The notes under the pieces: generated by a model | What the model was told of the DNA's origin: nothing | What the model saw: the letters and a program-made list of their open reading frames with translations, nothing else | Databases searched by the model: none | From: Streptomyces sp. Root431 | GTDB lineage: Bacteria; Actinomycetota; Actinomycetes; Streptomycetales; Streptomycetaceae | Assembly: GCF_001426585.1 (NCBI RefSeq) | Contig: NZ_LMEI01000007.1 | Coordinates: 186,077-250,076, forward strand | Length of the DNA: 64,000 nucleotides | Direction of reading: 5' to 3' | Translations under genes and position numbers: made by a program | Shown: piece by piece, positions 25,529 through 33,726 of the stretch | Layout: each line of letters opens with the position of its first letter | Position numbering within the stretch: the first letter of the stretch is position 1

Positions 25529-27706
25529 TCACTCCGGCATGGTCATCCCGAGCGACCTCTTCAGGAAGTCCACCTGGAGCAGGAGCAGGTTCTCCGCCAC
25601 CTGCTCCTGCGGCGTCATGTGCGTGACCCCGGACAGCGGCAGCACCTCGTGCGGCCGGCCCGCCGCGAGCAGCGCCGAGGAGAGCCGCAGGGCGTGCGCG
25701 AACACCACGTTGTCGTCGGCGAGACCGTGCACGACCATCATCGGCCGCGCGGGCTCCTCCGGCGCCGTCAGTCCGTCGTCGCCGAGCAGCGACTGCGCCG
25801 CGTACACCTCCGGATCGTCCTGCGGGGTGCCGAGGTAGCGCTCGGTGTAGTGCGTGTCGTACAGCCGCCAGTCCGCCACCGGCGCCCCGACGACGGCCGC
25901 GTGGAAGACGTCCGGCCGCTGGAGCACAGCCCGGGCGGCGAGGTAGCCGCCGTACGACCAGCCGCGGATCGCCACCCGGTCCAGGTCCAGCGGGAAGCTC
26001 CCGGCCAGCGCCCGCACCGCGTCCACCTGGTCGTCGAGCGTCGGCGTCAGATCGCGCAGGATCGCCTTCTCCCAGGCGGGGGAGCGGCCCGGCATGCCGC
26101 GCCCGTCCGCGACGATCACCGCGAAGCCCTGGTCGGCGAACCACTGGGACGTCAGATGCGGGTGGTGCGCGGCGAGCACGCGCTGCCCGTGCGGGCCGCC
26201 GTACGGATCCATGAGGACCGGCAGCGGCCCGTCCCCCTCCGCGTACCCCGACGGCAGCAGCACCGCGCACGGGATCCGCCGGGCACCCGCCTCCGTGAGC
26301 CGCACCCGGGCGGAGATCACCGGCTCCTGCGCGTACGAGCCGACCACCGCGACCTGCTCGCCGTCCCGCAGCACCCGCGCCACGCTCCCCGGCACTCCCG
26401 GCCGCGCCGAGACCAGGACCGTCACCGGGCCCGAGCGCACCGCCCCGTGGACCCCGACGCCCTCGGAGATCCGCTCCGCGCCCCGGTCGGACACCCGGTA
26501 CACATGGATCTCGCCGGTCTCCGGTTCCGCCGCCTCCGCACCCGCCGACGCCGAGACGAGGACGTCGTCCTCCCCGATCCCGAGCACCGCCCGGACGTGC
26601 AGCCGCCCGTCCGTGAGGATCCGTTCCCCGACGGCGAGGGCCCGGGCCCCGCTCTCGTCCGTGACGCGGACGAGCCCTCCGTCCGGAGTCCGGGCCGGCA
26701 CCCCCGGCAGCAGCTCCAGCCACGCCGGGTCCTCCTCCGCCCGCACGGTCGAGGTCGTCCCGGACTCCGTGTCCACCGCCAGGTTCAGCTGCGCCCGCTG
26801 GTCCCGCGCCTGCACGAGCAGCAGCGGCGCCCCCGCCGCCGACCAGTGCACCCGCGCGAGGTACGGATACCGCTCGCGGTCCCACACCACCTCCGTACGC
26901 GCCCCGTCGAGGCCCACGAGGAAGAGCCGCACCTCCGCGTTGGCCGTCCCCGCCGCCGGGTACCCGACCTCCTGCGGCGCCTGCCCGGGATGCGCGGGAT
27001 CGGCGATCCACCAGCGGCGTACGGCCCGGTCGTCCGCGCGGGCGACGAGCAGCCGGTCCGAGTCGGGCGACCACCAGTGGCCGCGGTCCCGGCTCATCTC
27101 CTCCGAGGCGATGAATTCGGCCAATCCGTAGGAGACGTGCCCGTCTTCCGGAGCGGCGAGCTCCCGATCGCCGGAACCGTCCGCTCCGACCACCCGCAGC
27201 GCACCCCCCGCCACGTAGGCGACGAGCCGCCCGTCCGGCGAGGGACGCGGGTCGATCACCGGCCCCGGCACCGGCAGCTCCCGCGCCGTCCCCGCCCGCA
27301 GCTCCGCGGCGAACAGCCGCCCCGACAGGGCGAACGCCGCCCACTCCACGGCCGAGTCCACCGCGTACGCCACGATCCCGCCGGAGCCCTCCCGGCTCCG
27401 CTCCCGCCGCGCCCGCTCCTCCGGAGACAGCTCCTCCGCCGCGCCCGCGAGCAGCGCCTCCGGATCGGCGGCCACCCGCTCCACCGGCGCGCCCTCCGGC
27501 GGCAGGTCGAGAACCCACAGCTTGTGCGAACGGTCGGTCCCGGAACCGGATCTGACGAAGACGACGCGCTCCCCGTCGGGGGAGACCGTGAATCCGCGCG
27601 GAACGCCCAGCGTGAACCGCTGGGTCCTGGCGTGCTGGCGGGGGAAGGAGAGCGCGGCCCGGGGTGCGGCCGGCGACGGGCGGGACGGCTTTCGAGACGA
27701 GGTCAT
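25529..27706 (-). CDS. S9-family serine peptidase (dipeptidyl aminopeptidase/prolyl oligopeptidase type)
   Basis: About 725 aa, without a signal peptide. The N-terminal two-thirds is a DPP IV-like beta-propeller (GVPRGFTVSPDGERVVFVRS near 35; ASEEMSRDRGHWWSPDSDRLLVARAD near 215). The C-terminal alpha/beta-hydrolase domain has the Ser in GWSYGGYLAA (about 565-574), the Asp in HGLADDNVVF and the His in SGVTHMTP. It cleaves short, often proline-containing peptides. Lying next to two peptide import operons, it could process imported peptides. The start ATG at 27706 fits the N-terminus; an upstream in-frame extension to 27769 is less likely. Confidence 0.92.
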   Translation of the reverse strand: MTSSRKPSRPSPAAPRAALSFPRQHARTQRFTLGVPRGFTVSPDGERVVFVRSGSGTDRSHKLWVLDLPPEGAPVERVAADPEALLAGAAEELSPEERARRERSREGSGGIVAYAVDSAVEWAAFALSGRLFAAELRAGTARELPVPGPVIDPRPSPDGRLVAYVAGGALRVVGADGSGDRELAAPEDGHVSYGLAEFIASEEMSRDRGHWWSPDSDRLLVARADDRAVRRWWIADPAHPGQAPQEVGYPAAGTANAEVRLFLVGLDGARTEVVWDRERYPYLARVHWSAAGAPLLLVQARDQRAQLNLAVDTESGTTSTVRAEEDPAWLELLPGVPARTPDGGLVRVTDESGARALAVGERILTDGRLHVRAVLGIGEDDVLVSASAGAEAAEPETGEIHVYRVSDRGAERISEGVGVHGAVRSGPVTVLVSARPGVPGSVARVLRDGEQVAVVGSYAQEPVISARVRLTEAGARRIPCAVLLPSGYAEGDGPLPVLMDPYGGPHGQRVLAAHHPHLTSQWFADQGFAVIVADGRGMPGRSPAWEKAILRDLTPTLDDQVDAVRALAGSFPLDLDRVAIRGWSYGGYLAARAVLQRPDVFHAAVVGAPVADWRLYDTHYTERYLGTPQDDPEVYAAQSLLGDDGLTAPEEPARPMMVVHGLADDNVVFAHALRLSSALLAAGRPHEVLPLSGVTHMTPQEQVAENLLLLQVDFLKRSLGMTMPE

Positions 27707-27776
27707 GCGGCTGAAACTATTGCCGTGCGCCCCCCTCGTGCCTCCGTCCGCCGATCGATGCGATGGCACGGATAGT

Positions 27777-27782
27777 TATGAT
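27777..27782 (+). promoter_or_regulatory. Possible -10 element (TATGAT) between the S9 peptidase and the 64-aa gene
   Basis: TATGAT lies in the divergent intergenic region and would give about an 87-nt leader for the gene at 27876. The reverse strand of the same stretch could serve the peptidase. No convincing -35 was found at the proper distance. Confidence 0.3.
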
Positions 27783-27875
27783 CCGTAGCGCTAGGTGGGT
27801 ATGTACCCGACTGGCACATGCTCCTTGCCCGATCCGTTCGAATATCCGACCGAAGAAGTGTGGAGGTGGACCGCC

Positions 27876-28070
27876 GTGGCACTCTCGATTTCGGTGGTGG
27901 TGCTGCTGGCGATCGTCGTCTTCCTGCTGATCCGGAAATCCGGACTCAGGGCGGGACACGCGGCGATCTGCGCGCTCCTCGGCTTCTACCTGGCGAGCTC
28001 CTCCATCGCCCCGTCCATCAGCACCCTCACCACGAACGTGGCGAGCATGATCGGCGGTCTCAAGTTCTGA
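27876..28070 (+). CDS. Small conserved membrane protein
   Basis: 64 aa from a GTG at 27876, fixed by GGAGGTGG 6 nt upstream; a longer frame from 27795 lacks an SD. One N-terminal membrane helix (LSISVVVLLAIVVFLLI), a basic turn (RKSGLRAGHA), then a second hydrophobic stretch (ICALLGFYLASSSIAP). Similar small proteins are, from memory, widespread in streptomycetes, including on plasmids and integrative elements, but none has a known job. Sits 37 nt before mshB. Confidence 0.7.
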   Translation: MALSISVVVLLAIVVFLLIRKSGLRAGHAAICALLGFYLASSSIAPSISTLTTNVASMIGGLKF

Positions 28071-28107
28071 CCCCGCCGTAGCGGGAGGGGTCTCGTAGGG
28101 TGGGGCC

Positions 28108-28998
28108 ATGACCGATCTCCCCGCCCGTCGTCTGCTCCTCGTGCACGCGCACCCGGACGACGAGTCGATCAACAACGGCGCCACCATGGCCAGGTACGCG
28201 GCCGAGGGCGCCCTTGTCACGCTGGTCACCTGCACGCTCGGCGAGGAGGGCGAGGTCATCCCGCCCGGGCTCGCCCACCTGGCGCCCGACCGGGAGGACC
28301 GGCTCGGCCCGCACCGCGTCGGCGAACTCGCCGCCGCGATGACCGAGCTGGGCGTGACCGACCACCGCTTCCTCGGGGGCCCCGGCCGCTTCCGCGACTC
28401 CGGAATGATGGGCGCCGAGCAGAACAAGCGCGAGAACGCGTTCTGGAACACGGACGTCGACGTCGCCGCCCCCCACCTCGTCGCCGTGGTCCGCGAGACC
28501 CGTCCACAGGTCCTCGTCACCTACGACCCCGACGGCGGCTACGGCCACCCGGACCACATCCAGGCCCACCGGGTCGCGATGCGCGCCGCCGAACTCGCCG
28601 CAGACCCGGACTACCGTCCCGACCTCGGTCCGGCCCACACGATCGCCAAGATCTACTGGAACCGCGTCCCCCGCCCGGTCGCCGAGGCCGGATTCGCCCG
28701 GCTGCGCGCCGAGGGCTCCGTCTTCCCCGCCGTCGCCGCGATCGACGACGTCCCCGGGGTCGTCGACGAGGACCGGATCACCACCGAGATCGACGCCGGC
28801 CCGGAGCATACGGCTCGCAAGAGCGCGGCGATGGCCGCCCACGCCACCCAAGTCGCCGTCGACGGACCCTTCTTCGCCCTCTCCAACGACCTGGGCCAGC
28901 CGATCTTCACCACCGAGTACTACGAGTTGGTCCAGGGCGTCCCGGGCGCCCCCGCGGGCGTCCGCGAGACCGACCTCTTCGCGGGGGTGACCGCGTGA
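28108..28998 (+). CDS. mshB: Mycothiol biosynthesis deacetylase MshB
   Basis: 296 aa. LmbE/PIG-L fold with the zinc motif HAHPDDES (His15, Asp18) near the N-terminus and the third ligand in [13 protein letters not shown] (about 148-160). [23 protein letters not shown] is typical of MshB rather than Mca. It deacetylates GlcNAc-inositol in mycothiol synthesis, the main actinobacterial thiol. It is followed by a membrane-protein gene with GTGA stop/start overlap, so the two are translationally coupled. Confidence 0.93.
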   Translation: MTDLPARRLLLVHAHPDDESINNGATMARYAAEGALVTLVTCTLGEEGEVIPPGLAHLAPDREDRLGPHRVGELAAAMTELGVTDHRFLGGPGRFRDSGMMGAEQNKRENAFWNTDVDVAAPHLVAVVRETRPQVLVTYDPDGGYGHPDHIQAHRVAMRAAELAADPDYRPDLGPAHTIAKIYWNRVPRPVAEAGFARLRAEGSVFPAVAAIDDVPGVVDEDRITTEIDAGPEHTARKSAAMAAHATQVAVDGPFFALSNDLGQPIFTTEYYELVQGVPGAPAGVRETDLFAGVTA

Positions 28999-29423
28999 GC
29001 GCCGCCTCCCGGGCCTCCTCGGGCGCCGCGCCCCGGCCCTCCGCCCCCGCGACCGCCCCGGCCTCCCTCCAGGGCTCCCGCGGCGCCCGGTACGCCTGGT
29101 ACGGCGTCCTGGTCGTCCTCGGGGCCCTCGTCGGGACCGCCGGAGCCCTCGTCCAAGCCGCCTGGTTCCCCGGCGGCTTGCTGCTCGGGCTCCTCGCCAC
29201 CGCCGCCGTCTTCTACGGAGGACTCCGCGCCACCGGCACCCAGGTCGGCGTCGTCGCCGCCGGCTGCGGCTGGCTCCTCGCCGTCATCCTGCTCAGCTTC
29301 GGACGCCCCGAAGGCGACGGGGTGTTCGGCGGAGGCGCCGGAGACCTGCTGTTCCTCTTCGGCGGGATGGCGGTCGCTGTGATCTGCGCCACGTTGCCCC
29401 GGCTCCCGCGACCGACCCCGTGA
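28995..29423 (+). CDS. Small integral membrane protein coupled to mshB
   Basis: 142 aa from a GTG overlapping the mshB stop (GTGA). A Ser/Ala/Pro-rich cytoplasmic N-terminus of about 30 residues precedes four hydrophobic segments (about 35-55, 58-78, 85-105, 112-130). I recall this family only as a DUF found beside mshB in streptomycetes (possibly DUF6113). Coupling hints at a link with mycothiol metabolism, but nothing in the sequence shows one. Confidence 0.75.
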   Translation: MSAASRASSGAAPRPSAPATAPASLQGSRGARYAWYGVLVVLGALVGTAGALVQAAWFPGGLLLGLLATAAVFYGGLRATGTQVGVVAAGCGWLLAVILLSFGRPEGDGVFGGGAGDLLFLFGGMAVAVICATLPRLPRPTP

Positions 29424-29598
29424 ACAGGACGACTTGATACCGGGGACGTCCTGACTTCGGCCGGATTGCCCGTCGTCCGCCGCCCATCGGTCGGGTATGC
29501 GGCGGCGCTGCCCAGTATGGTGGTGCGCGCCGCCGAACCGCCCGGGTTACACGAGCATCTGCAAGAGCGGGCGGTGGAGCCAACCGGGAGATCCTGCT

Positions 29599-31788
29599 TT
29601 GAGTCGTGAAACTGGTCGAGAGACTGACAGTTCGTCCTCCGGCGCCCAGGGGCGTGGTGGAGCCGCGTACCCCTCGGGTACACCGCCGTACGGATCCCGC
29701 CAGTATCCGTCGCTCCACCCCTCGCAGGACGCGCCGGAGGAGACCCCTGCCGCGCCCGCGCTGCCGGAGGAGCCCAAGACCGAGACGACGCTGACGACCC
29801 GTATCCGGATCAACATCCCGGGTTCGCGTCCGATCCCGCCGGTCGTGGTCCGTACGCCGGTCGCCGAGGCGCCCGCCGCGGAGAAGGAGCCGGAGCCGGC
29901 GCCCGCGCCCGTCGCGGACCCCGTGCAGGCGCCGGTGCCCGAGCCCGTCGCGGCTCCGGAGCCGGTGAGTGCCGAGGAGGCGCCGAAGGCGAAGGAGACG
30001 AGCGACTGGTTCGCCCCGCGCAAGGCGTCGGCGGCCCCCGCCCCGACCCCCGCGCCGCCGTCCGCCCCGGCGGCACCCGGCCCGCTCGGCACCGCGCCCG
30101 ACGCCCCCGGCACCGGCTTCGCGGGCTCCGCGACCTCCGGCGTCCCGACGGTCGGCACGACCCCGTCGAGCCGCCCGGTCGCGAACCCCGGCGCCGGCAA
30201 CCCGCTCTACGAGGTCGGCACACCGGCGGGGGGCACTCCCCGGTACGAGGGCACCCCCGGCTACGACGCCACGCCGCCGTACGACGGCACGCCCTCGGGG
30301 GGCACGCCGATGTACGACGGGACGCCCGCGTACGACGGGACCCCGGCGGCCGGCACGCCCCGCTACGACGGCACGCCCTCGGGCGGCACGCCCGCGTACC
30401 GCGGCCCGGGCGCCGGACCGCAGGCGGGCCCGACCGGACCCACCACCGGCCCGGTCACCGGCACCGCCTCGCTCGGCGGCCCGGCACCGACGGCGCCGTT
30501 CCCCGGCGGCCCCGGCGCGCAGGGCGGGGCCCCGCGCATGTCCGACGACACGGCGATCCTGACCCCGCAGCCGCCCGCCCCGAAGCCCGCCCAGGGGCGG
30601 GGACCGGGCCAGGGGCCCGCCCAGGGCCCGGGGCCGATGCGCCCGCAGGGACCCGGCCAGGGCATGGCCGCCGACGGCGGCGGTCACGTCTCCGGCGACA
30701 CCCTCACGAGCGGCATCCCGGTCGTCCCGCCGTCGGCGGCCCGCCCGAACCTCACCCCGCGCATCGAGGAGACCCCGGCACCGGCCCCCGCGCCCGCCGC
30801 TCCCCGCCCCGCCCCGGCGCCGAGCCGCGCCCAGGCGAAGAAGGGCCGCTCCAAGCTGGTCCTCGTCGCCGTGGGCGTCGTCGGCCTCGCGGGCGTCGCC
30901 TACGGCGCCGGACTGCTCCTCAACCACTCCGACGTCCCCAAGGGCACCACGGTGCTCGGCGTGGACATCGGCGGCGGCACGAAGGAGGAGGCCGTCAACA
31001 AGCTGGAGGCCGCCCTCGGCAAGCGCGCCACCGCGCCGCTCCAGCTCGGCATCGGCGGCAAGAAGGTCCAGATGCCGCCCGAGAAGGCGGGCCTGGCCCT
31101 CGACAGCCAGGAGACCGTCCGCGCGGCCGCCGGCAGCGACTACAACCCGGTCTCCGTCATCGGCTCCCTCTTCGGCGGCGAGCGGATCGCCAAGCCGGTC
31201 TTCCCGGTCGACGAGGAGAAGCTCGCCGTCGCCCTGCGGGACCTGGCGGGCGCCTCCGCCTCCGCGACCGAGGCGACGATCCGCTTCGCGCCGAACAAGG
31301 TCACCGCCGTCGAGGGCAAGCCCGGCGCCGGCATGGACGTCCAGCGCTCGATGATCTCCGTCCGGGACGCCTTCCGCGCCCAGGTCGAGACGGGGCAGAA
31401 CAAGGTCGTCGAACTCCCGGTCACCACGCTCCGTCCATCGGTCTCGAAGGCCGAGCTGGACCGGGCGATGAAGGAGTTCGCCCGGCCCGCCATGTCCGAC
31501 CGCATCACGATCGTTGCGGGCGGCAAGGAGATCCAGTTCGGCCCCGCGCGGTCGCTGCCGCAGATCCTCTCCATGAAGGCCGTCGACGGCCGTCTGGTCG
31601 AGGTCTACGACAAGAAGGCGATCGAGAGGCTCCTCGACGGCGCCTTCGACGGCGTCATGATCACCAAGGGCGACGGCACCAAGCACCAGGTCTCCGCCGA
31701 CGACGTGGCCTTCGTGATGCGCGACGCCCTGCTGGGCAAGACGAAGGCCGAGCGCACCAAGGTCATCGACCTGAGCGGCAACGGCTGA
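29599..31788 (+). CDS. Membrane protein with long Pro-rich cytoplasmic region and peptidoglycan-binding-like extracellular domain
   Basis: About 729 aa from a TTG at 29599 (LSRETGRETDSSSSG), chosen because GGGAGA lies 7 nt before it. Residues 1-410 are Pro/Ala/Gly-rich, with YDGTP/GGTP repeats around residues 210-265. One membrane helix (LVLVAVGVVGLAGVAYGAGLLL, about 420-440) is followed by about 290 extracellular residues with VLGVDIGGGTKEEAVNKLE, reminiscent of the PG_binding_4/VanW-associated domain. It could link the cytoplasm to the wall or act as an envelope sensor. Function unknown. Confidence 0.75.
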   Translation: MSRETGRETDSSSSGAQGRGGAAYPSGTPPYGSRQYPSLHPSQDAPEETPAAPALPEEPKTETTLTTRIRINIPGSRPIPPVVVRTPVAEAPAAEKEPEPAPAPVADPVQAPVPEPVAAPEPVSAEEAPKAKETSDWFAPRKASAAPAPTPAPPSAPAAPGPLGTAPDAPGTGFAGSATSGVPTVGTTPSSRPVANPGAGNPLYEVGTPAGGTPRYEGTPGYDATPPYDGTPSGGTPMYDGTPAYDGTPAAGTPRYDGTPSGGTPAYRGPGAGPQAGPTGPTTGPVTGTASLGGPAPTAPFPGGPGAQGGAPRMSDDTAILTPQPPAPKPAQGRGPGQGPAQGPGPMRPQGPGQGMAADGGGHVSGDTLTSGIPVVPPSAARPNLTPRIEETPAPAPAPAAPRPAPAPSRAQAKKGRSKLVLVAVGVVGLAGVAYGAGLLLNHSDVPKGTTVLGVDIGGGTKEEAVNKLEAALGKRATAPLQLGIGGKKVQMPPEKAGLALDSQETVRAAAGSDYNPVSVIGSLFGGERIAKPVFPVDEEKLAVALRDLAGASASATEATIRFAPNKVTAVEGKPGAGMDVQRSMISVRDAFRAQVETGQNKVVELPVTTLRPSVSKAELDRAMKEFARPAMSDRITIVAGGKEIQFGPARSLPQILSMKAVDGRLVEVYDKKAIERLLDGAFDGVMITKGDGTKHQVSADDVAFVMRDALLGKTKAERTKVIDLSGNG

Positions 31789-31800
31789 CGCCAGGGACCC

Positions 31801-31836
31801 GGGACCCCCGTCCGACGACCGTCGGGCGGGGGTCCC
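31801..31836. terminator. Bidirectional terminator between convergent genes
   Basis: Arms 31801-31810 and 31827-31836 (GGGACCCCCG and complement) with an inner CCGACG/CGTCGG pairing. It sits between the Pro-rich membrane-protein gene and the convergent 74-aa gene. Confidence 0.8.
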
Positions 31837-31857
31837 GCATGTCCGGGCGATCGGCGA

Positions 31858-32082
31858 TCACCAGTCGCCCCCGTACCGCTTCCGCTTCGCCCGCAGCCAG
31901 GCCTGGATCTCCCGCGTCTCGGCGGGGGACGCCGAGCGGAGGTCGTCCGCGCGGATCGTCGCCACGTACCGCGTGAAACGCACCCGCCGGTGCGCTCCGT
32001 CCACGCCGATGACCTTGCCGGGGCCGTAGGCGTCGGTGCCCTTGTGGGCGACGAAGGCGCCCGGGCCGTGAGGGGTGTGCAT
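31858..32082 (-). CDS. Small basic conserved protein, possible beta-barrel nucleic-acid-binding module
   Basis: 74 aa. The pattern HGPGAFVAHKGTDAYGPGKVIGVDGAHRRVRF resembles the short SH3-like barrels of CarD/UvrD-tail type, in which a KGxGxGxV turn begins the fold. The C-terminus is a basic helix (QAWLRAKRKRYGG). ATG at 32082 with GGCCGGCGAT upstream and only a weak SD. It ends close to the bidirectional terminator. The resemblance is weak and no function is claimed. Confidence 0.6.
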   Translation of the reverse strand: MHTPHGPGAFVAHKGTDAYGPGKVIGVDGAHRRVRFTRYVATIRADDLRSASPAETREIQAWLRAKRKRYGGDW

Positions 32083-32154
32083 CGCCGGCCTTTCGCTCCG
32101 TGTGCTGCTCCGGTCACACAGTGGCGTGGCTCACGTTAGCCTGGCGCCGCCCCC

Positions 32155-33726
32155 TCAGGCGCTCGGCATCGCCAGGAACGCCGCCGCCGAGATGGACGCG
32201 GCCTCCCGTTCGCACGTCTCGGCCGGGTGCCGCTTGCCGCCCAGGGACACGAACACCACCAGGTTCCCCTTGCGGGCGTAGAGCGAGCAGGTCGTGTCGC
32301 CGCCGCTCGGGGCGCTCCAGAAGGCCTCGTCGGCGAAGGCGAGGCCCGTTGCCTGGCGTTCGCCCTCGGCGTCGTCCGCGAACTCGTCCTCCTGGCGTTC
32401 CGTGGCGTTCTCGTCCGTGCCCGCGCTGCGGCGCAGTTCCCAGCGGACCATGGCGTGGGAGTAGAAGTTCCAGCCGTCCGACTGCGGCTCGTCCTTGTCG
32501 TTCCAGGAACAGCTGGTCGTCGCCGTGTCCGAGTACTCGGTGTACGAGTCCCGGGTCGGGTTCCGGGCCGGGAGCGGGAGCTTGGGGGCCACGTCCGCGC
32601 AGACCGGCATCGTCACGTACGCGTCCGGCGGGCCCGCCCCCGGCCTGCCGTCCTCCACGTACCACCAGGCTCCCGCGCCGAGGACGCACAGCGCGACGGC
32701 GGCGGCGACGGCCATCGAGCCCCGGCGGCGGGCTGGCGGGGCGGCGGGGGAGAGGTGGGTGACCACGGCCGTCGGGGCCGTGTGGGCCCTCCGGGGCGGC
32801 ACCACCATCGTGCGGTCGGGGTCCTCGTCGCGCGGGGCGAGCAGGTGGTCGATCGCCCGCTGCTGGTCGGTGATCATCGCGTGGACGGCCGGCGGCCACG
32901 GCCGGGCCGCCGGTGCCGAGGGGCCGAGCTCGGCGAGGAGCCGGGCGGGGGTGGGGCGGGCCGCCGGGTCCTTGGCCAGGCACCAGGCCAGGAGGCCGGT
33001 CAGCTCCGCCGGTACGGCGGTGAGGTCGGGCTCCGTGTGGACGACGTTGTAGAGCGACTGGAGGGTCGAGGGGCCCGCGAACGGGCTCGTGCCCGTCGCG
33101 GCGAGCGCCAGGACCGAGCCGAGCGAGAACACGTCGCTCGCCGGGGTGAGTTCCTTCCCCTCGGCCTGCTCGGGCGACATGAACGCCGGGGAGCCGACGA
33201 CGAGGCCGGTCCCGGTGAGCTCGGTGACGTTCCCCGCCTCGGCGATCCGCGCGATGCCGAAGTCGATGACCCGGGCGCCGTCCCCGGAGAGCAGGACGTT
33301 CTCCGGCTTCAGGTCGCGGTGGACGATCCCCGCCCGGTGGATCTCGTCCAGGGCCGTCGCCAGCTGGACGGCGAGGCGCCGCACCGCCTCGACGGGCAGG
33401 GTGCCGGACCGTTCCACCGCCGCGCCGAGCGAGGGCCCCGCGACGAACACGGAGGCCAGCCAGGGCACGGGCGCGTCCGCGTCGGCGGCCATCACGGCGG
33501 CCGTGCAGGCGCCGGAGACCTTCCGCGAGGCGTCGACCTCGCGCCGGAACCGGGCGCGGAAGTCCTCGTCGTGGGCGAACCGCGCGTGCACCTGCTTCAC
33601 CGCGGCGAGCCGCCCGTCGGGCGCGGCGCCGAGGTAGACGCGGCCCATGCCCCCGCGGCCGAGCTCGGCGAGGAGCCGGTAGGGGCCCGCCTCGCGGGGG
33701 TCGGTGGGGCTCAGGGGCCTCGTCAC
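32155..33726 (-). CDS. Membrane-anchored Ser/Thr protein kinase (second of a tandem pair)
   Basis: About 523 aa from a GTG at 33726, overlapping the stop of the upstream kinase (GTGA). Kinase domain about 15-275: Gly loop LGRGGMGRVYLG, Lys in LAAVKQV, HRDLKPENVLL, DFGIAR and SPAFMSPEQ. Membrane helix SMAVAAAVALCVLGAGAWWYV about 340-360, then about 160 extracellular residues with four Cys (CADVAP, TTSCSWN, TTCSLYA, ETCERE). No PASTA repeats. The outer domain resembles DUF3558-type lipoprotein folds (weak). Probably senses an envelope ligand together with its paralogue. A longer reading frame into the upstream gene is rejected. Confidence 0.9.
   Translation of the reverse strand: MTRPLSPTDPREAGPYRLLAELGRGGMGRVYLGAAPDGRLAAVKQVHARFAHDEDFRARFRREVDASRKVSGACTAAVMAADADAPVPWLASVFVAGPSLGAAVERSGTLPVEAVRRLAVQLATALDEIHRAGIVHRDLKPENVLLSGDGARVIDFGIARIAEAGNVTELTGTGLVVGSPAFMSPEQAEGKELTPASDVFSLGSVLALAATGTSPFAGPSTLQSLYNVVHTEPDLTAVPAELTGLLAWCLAKDPAARPTPARLLAELGPSAPAARPWPPAVHAMITDQQRAIDHLLAPRDEDPDRTMVVPPRRAHTAPTAVVTHLSPAAPPARRRGSMAVAAAVALCVLGAGAWWYVEDGRPGAGPPDAYVTMPVCADVAPKLPLPARNPTRDSYTEYSDTATTSCSWNDKDEPQSDGWNFYSHAMVRWELRRSAGTDENATERQEDEFADDAEGERQATGLAFADEAFWSAPSGGDTTCSLYARKGNLVVFVSLGGKRHPAETCEREAASISAAAFLAMPSA

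Noticed and set aside
28060..28851. 263-codon antisense frame over mshB
   Set aside because: Shadow of a clearly identified deacetylase gene, with no start signals.
30220..30400. Regular repeats considered as an intergenic repeat element
   Set aside because: They encode YDGTP/GGTP units in frame within the Pro-rich membrane protein.
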